9,993 nt of DNA from CAJQND01 sp051010095 (GTDB taxonomy: Bacteria > Pseudomonadota > Alphaproteobacteria > Rhizobiales > CAJQND01), in NCBI GenBank assembly GCA_051010095.1, contig JBPCVX010000297.1, positions 1-9,993 of the forward strand, given 5' to 3'. Below the pieces are notes generated by a model, which did no database searches, had not been told where the DNA came from, and worked only from the letters and a program-made list of their open reading frames with translations. The position numbers and the translations under genes are program-made. Positions 7,554-9,993 of the stretch are shown piece by piece. Numbering within the stretch: position 1 is the stretch's first letter; each line of letters opens with the position of its first letter.

Positions 7554-7635
7554 GCTTCGCATACGCCCCAAAAATGCCTCATACAGAATGTCTTTTATCT
7601 TTTCCGCTGCGGGGGCAGACGGATAGGAGATTTTC

Positions 7636-8286
7636 GTGAAAATTTATACCATAAGCTTGGCGGGTGCATTGCTCGCGGCCACTTTTTTGTCACCAGCACT
7701 CGCCGCTGACATTCAATCCACCTCAAAAATTGATGCCGTGACTGTGTTCCCGCGTGGAGCGCAGGTGACACGGTTTGTCCAGATAGATGTTCCTTCTGGT
7801 GAGCATACGATCATCTTGAAAGATTTGCCGGCAGACGTTGTGCCCGGATCGCTGCGCGTTGAAGGTGATGTGGATGGCGCTTTGGCGATCACCTCGGTCG
7901 ACAGCAAGCGCGTCTATATTGACGAGGGCGCAAGCACTTCGGAAACACGTAAGCGGATTGAAGGCGAAATTGAAGCTTTGAACGACCAACTGCGCGTGCT
8001 AGGCGATCAAGTTTCTGCGGCGCATTTCCGCAAGAAGCTGGTGCAGCGCATCCCAAATCGTTATTTAAAGGCGCCCAACCCGCGCAAAGACGAACAAGCA
8101 GCACCTGAGCCTGACTGGACCTCTTTGTTGCAGCTGATCTCCAGTCAGATGGCGGAAATTGATACGGAAATTCAAGGGTTTCAGGTTGCACAGCGCGATA
8201 TCCATAAGAGATCAAGGAACTGCACAAAAAGCTTGTCGCACAAGCGCCTGCGCGCGAGCAGCGTACTGAAGTTGCCGTTCACCTGA
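7636..8286 (+). CDS. 5' fragment of the broken gene: signal peptide and DUF4140 region
   Basis: The fragment as it reads gives 216 residues. It starts at GTG 7636 with TAGGAGA at 7625-7631 as ribosome binding site. A clear signal peptide (MKIYT, a hydrophobic core, then SPALA before ADIQ, cleavage at about residue 23-24) sends it to the periplasm or beyond. The DUF4140 domain covers about 28-125 (KIDAVTVFPRGAQVTRFVQI through the SVDSKRVYI region), followed by a charged helical stretch (about 95-130) that is likely coiled coil. Residues after about 191 are out of frame and not family-like. Confidence 0.75.
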   Translation: MKIYTISLAGALLAATFLSPALAADIQSTSKIDAVTVFPRGAQVTRFVQIDVPSGEHTIILKDLPADVVPGSLRVEGDVDGALAITSVDSKRVYIDEGASTSETRKRIEGEIEALNDQLRVLGDQVSAAHFRKKLVQRIPNRYLKAPNPRKDEQAAPEPDWTSLLQLISSQMAEIDTEIQGFQVAQRDIHKRSRNCTKSLSHKRLRASSVLKLPFT

Positions 8287-9347
8287 CAGCCGATGCGCAC
8301 GTGAAAGGGGCGATGAAAGTGCAATATCAAGTGGCGCAGGCGGGTTGGGTGCAGGCCTATGATGCGCGGCTGAACACCAGCGATGACAGCGCAAATACCG
8401 GCATGACGCTTGTGCACCGTGCAGATGTGACCCAGGCGACCGGCGAGGCATGGGACGATGTAACGCTGAAACTTTCAACAACGCGCCCGCGCGGGGCAAC
8501 ATCAGCGCCGCCCGTTCATACCTTAAAACTGGAAGAAATAGAGTTGCGTAAGGACTATTCTCAATCGAATTCTGGGTACAAGGAAAAATTGAGAAAGTCA
8601 CTTTCGAAGCAAGAAGCTTTGATGGAACTGGACGATAGCGAAGCGCTCGTCGGTGCTTCTCAAGAACCACACAAAGCCGCCCCTATTGTTCAACAGCAGG
8701 CAATGTTTGTGCCGGCGGGCTTTCAGGCGGTTTATCAAATCCGCACCAAAGTGAGTATTGGCAACACGGGTCAAACCAAAAAGGTGAAAATTCGCGACAC
8801 AGCGCACGCCCCTGATCTGATGGTGCGCGCAGCACCAGCGCTTGACCAAACGGCTTATCTCTGCGCCCGGTTCACGGCGAGTGATACAGCCCCCATGTTG
8901 TCTGGCCCGGTGGCGCTCTATCGTGATGGCGTGTTCGTGGGCAATGGGCATCTACCCCACCTTGCTCCAACGCAAGAACACAAGCTTGGGTTCGGGCCCG
9001 ACGACGCAGTGCAGATCAAGCGCGTGCAGCTTGATCACAAGGCCGGCGAGACGGGCATTTTGACCACCGAGAACCGCGACCGGCGGTCCTACAAGATCAC
9101 CGTTGAGAACCATCACAAGCGGGCCCTGCCGGTGACCATTCTCGACCGCATTCCATATTCGGCCAATGAAGCCATTCAGGTTGAGTTGATGGCCGGCGGA
9201 ACCTCGCCAACGCGTGAGGATGATGAAGACCGCAAGGGCGTCATGGCGTGGGATTTGACCCTGGACCCAGACGAGAAATCTGACATCCGCTTTGGCTACA
9301 CGGTGACCTGGCCGACAAATATGACGATTAACCTGGCCAACCGCTAG
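8211..9347 (+). CDS. 3' fragment of the broken gene: DUF4139 domain
   Basis: The open frame continues the protein from the helical linker through DUF4139 to the end. A stand-alone start would be GTG 8301 or ATG 8313, giving about 344-348 residues, but neither has a good ribosome binding site and neither has a signal peptide, so a separate product is probably not made or exported. Family-type stretches include GWVQAYDARLNT and TGEAWDDVTLKLSTTRP early, FVPAGFQAVYQI in the middle, and PVTILDRIPYSANEAIQVEL and DLTLDPDEKSDIRFGYTVTWP near the end, the last being the usual DUF4139 C-terminus. The domain itself appears complete. Confidence 0.7.
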   Translation: MKELHKKLVAQAPAREQRTEVAVHLTADAHVKGAMKVQYQVAQAGWVQAYDARLNTSDDSANTGMTLVHRADVTQATGEAWDDVTLKLSTTRPRGATSAPPVHTLKLEEIELRKDYSQSNSGYKEKLRKSLSKQEALMELDDSEALVGASQEPHKAAPIVQQQAMFVPAGFQAVYQIRTKVSIGNTGQTKKVKIRDTAHAPDLMVRAAPALDQTAYLCARFTASDTAPMLSGPVALYRDGVFVGNGHLPHLAPTQEHKLGFGPDDAVQIKRVQLDHKAGETGILTTENRDRRSYKITVENHHKRALPVTILDRIPYSANEAIQVELMAGGTSPTREDDEDRKGVMAWDLTLDPDEKSDIRFGYTVTWPTNMTINLANR

Positions 9348-9384
9348 GCGTTTGCTGCACAAACCGAGCTTCAAAGTTACAGGG

Positions 9385-9416
9385 ACCCTCCGGCGACGTT
9401 CGTCGGAGGGTTTTCT
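9385..9416 (+). terminator. Rho-independent terminator
   Basis: CCCTCCGGCGA (9386-9396) pairs with TCGTCGGAGGG (9400-9410) in an 11-bp stem with one G-U pair and a 3-base loop, extended by A-T at 9385/9411, and is followed by TTTTCTATTT. It lies 38 bp after the DUF4139 stop codon and ends that transcription unit. Confidence 0.87.
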
Positions 9417-9442
9417 ATTTGTCTGAGTTATCGCTGTTGATC

Positions 9443-9472
9443 TTGAAAAATATTTAATTCATTGATTGTAAT
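9443..9472 (+). promoter_or_regulatory. Possible promoter for the coiled-coil gene
   Basis: In an AT-rich stretch just after the terminator, TTGAAA (9443-9448) and TGTAAT (9467-9472) are 18 bp apart, a moderate sigma-70-type match. It lies 65-80 bp before the possible starts at 9538 and 9550. Support is by pattern and position only. Confidence 0.35.
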
Positions 9473-9537
9473 AGGTTTTTAAAACTTATCCCCGTCCAGT
9501 TTTCCGCCATTAAGCTTGCCAGATCGCAAACTTAAAG

Positions 9538-9852
9538 GTGAAATTTGACGTGACGCTCCCCCCAAATCACGAGATGCGCCGGGCATGCAATAATCTGGAT
9601 CAGATGATTAAGAAGACACGGAAAGATCTGGAAGACTCTCGTATAAAATTGAGTCAACTGGAAAAGGATGTGCGAGAACTTGAGCGCGATTCTGAAAATC
9701 CCAGATTTAGTGAAGAACGCAGAGGCCACATGAAAAATGATGCCGAAAGGCTTAAGAAGCAAAAGCCTGAGTTTGAGCGAAAGGCCAAGGGTCTGAGGAA
9801 CAAATTGAAGGAAATGGAGAATCAGTTTCAACTAGAATGCAGTTTTGTTTAG
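9538..9852 (+). CDS. Small charged coiled-coil protein of unknown function
   Basis: I do not recognise this gene. From GTG 9538 it gives 104 residues; GTG 9550 (100 residues) is an equally good start because AAAGG at 9534-9538 would be spaced 11 nt from it but abuts the first. ATG 9574 is also possible. The protein is dominated by Lys, Arg, Glu and Asp with regularly spaced Leu/Ile/Met, giving two likely helical coiled-coil arms, about 20-52 and 58-97, joined at an ENPRF break near 54-57. There are two Cys (17 and 101), no signal peptide and no membrane segment. Four of twelve Arg codons are AGA or AGG. It stands alone between a terminator and a strong hairpin, so it is its own unit. It could be a non-coding stretch, but the long charged helical frame argues for a real gene. 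Confidence 0.55.
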   Translation: MKFDVTLPPNHEMRRACNNLDQMIKKTRKDLEDSRIKLSQLEKDVRELERDSENPRFSEERRGHMKNDAERLKKQKPEFERKAKGLRNKLKEMENQFQLECSFV

Positions 9853-9876
9853 AGGCCGGTTGCCTTAACTTCGATG

Positions 9877-9908
9877 GCGGGAGGAGTGATAACAGTCACT
9901 TCTCCCGC
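9877..9908 (+). terminator. Strong 13-bp hairpin after the coiled-coil gene, possible terminator
   Basis: GCGGGAGGAGTGA (9877-9889) pairs with TCACTTCTCCCGC (9896-9908), with one G-U pair and a 6-base loop, 24 bp after the stop codon. The following CTTGT is a poor U-tract and the other strand has none, so terminator function is uncertain; it may act as an RNA 3'-end stabiliser or as a dyad protein site. Confidence 0.45.
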
Positions 9909-9993
9909 TTGTAAGGTGGTCTTCTTCGTGTTGCTTGACCGTCCGTAGCTGACCGCTCATTTTCGATTGATTTCGTATTACTCTGCTGCTGGT

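Larger units (their letters stand above)
7636..9347 (+). pseudogene. DUF4140/DUF4139 (MuiA-type) exported protein gene broken by a one-base deletion
   Basis: Two open frames together encode one member of the DUF4139 (mucoidy inhibitor MuiA-like) family of about 570 residues. The first frame runs from GTG 7636 to TGA 8284-8286, the second from about 8208 to TAG 9345-9347. After ATCCATAAG (8200-8208) the original frame reads RSRNCTKSL..., unlike the family. Shifting back one base restores HKEIKELHKKLVAQAP, continuing the helical linker straight into DUF4139. The simplest explanation is loss of one G from a GGAG at 8208-8210. No slippery heptamer is visible, so programmed frameshifting is unlikely; a sequencing error is possible. 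Function is unknown; the family is exported and linked loosely to the cell envelope. A strong terminator follows at 9385, and the gap before 7636 may hold its own promoter, though I see no clear one. Confidence 0.85.

Noticed and set aside
8200..8215. Programmed -1 ribosomal frameshift in the DUF4139 gene
   Set aside because: A -1 slip would restore the frame, but CATAAGAGATC contains no X XXY YYZ slippery site and no clear stimulatory structure was seen; simple loss of a G is more economical.
9875..9949. Plus-strand small open frame (ATG 9875 to TAG) of about 24 codons
   Set aside because: It runs through the 13-bp hairpin, has no ribosome binding site and no recognisable features.
9979..9993. 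Possible 3' end of a minus-strand gene reading PAAE then TAA at the window edge
   Set aside because: Only four codons are in the window; the stop is plausible, and a gene may converge from the right, but this is too little to annotate.

Overview
The window looks like ordinary chromosome from an alphaproteobacterium, most likely Hyphomicrobiales/Rhizobiales-like and of moderate GC. Four things point there: the folP-glmM pair, a serC-serA operon headed by what looks like the alphaproteobacterial serC leader RNA, a Methanosarcina/alphaproteobacterial-type SerC, and a perfect TTAA-N7-TTAA box of the kind bound by the cell-cycle regulator CtrA. I see no insertion sequence, phage gene, tRNA, rRNA or CRISPR array.

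Layout. 1-885: folP (dihydropteroate synthase, possibly cut at its 5' end by the window edge). 973-2316: glmM (phosphoglucosamine mutase), same strand and probably the same operon. 2264-3193: a convergent minus-strand EamA/DMT-family transporter whose 3' end overlaps the end of glmM by 53 bp. 3194-3357: divergent intergenic region with the CtrA-like box and a UUCG-capped hairpin. 3358-4005: a small outer-membrane beta-barrel protein. 4006-4107: promoter-like sequence and a structured leader. 4108-7553: serC, serA and a PNPOx-like flavoprotein, tightly packed. 7636-9347: an exported DUF4140/DUF4139 (MuiA-type) protein gene broken by an apparent one-base deletion near 8208, followed by a strong intrinsic terminator at 9385-9416. 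9538-9852: a small, charged, coiled-coil protein of unknown function. 9853-9993: a 13-bp hairpin and no gene I can support.

How the genes work together. FolP makes dihydropteroate for folate, and GlmM makes glucosamine-1-phosphate for peptidoglycan and LPS. SerA and SerC carry out the first two steps of serine synthesis from 3-phosphoglycerate. The leader before serC can form a hairpin whose 5' arm could instead pair with the serC Shine-Dalgarno sequence, suggesting translational control of the operon. The PNPOx-like gene starts 12 bp after serA and is probably co-transcribed, but its role is unknown.

Most of the window is standard housekeeping DNA. The points most worth a second look are the serC leader switch, the broken DUF4139 gene, the CtrA-like box ahead of the outer-membrane protein, and the orphan coiled-coil gene.
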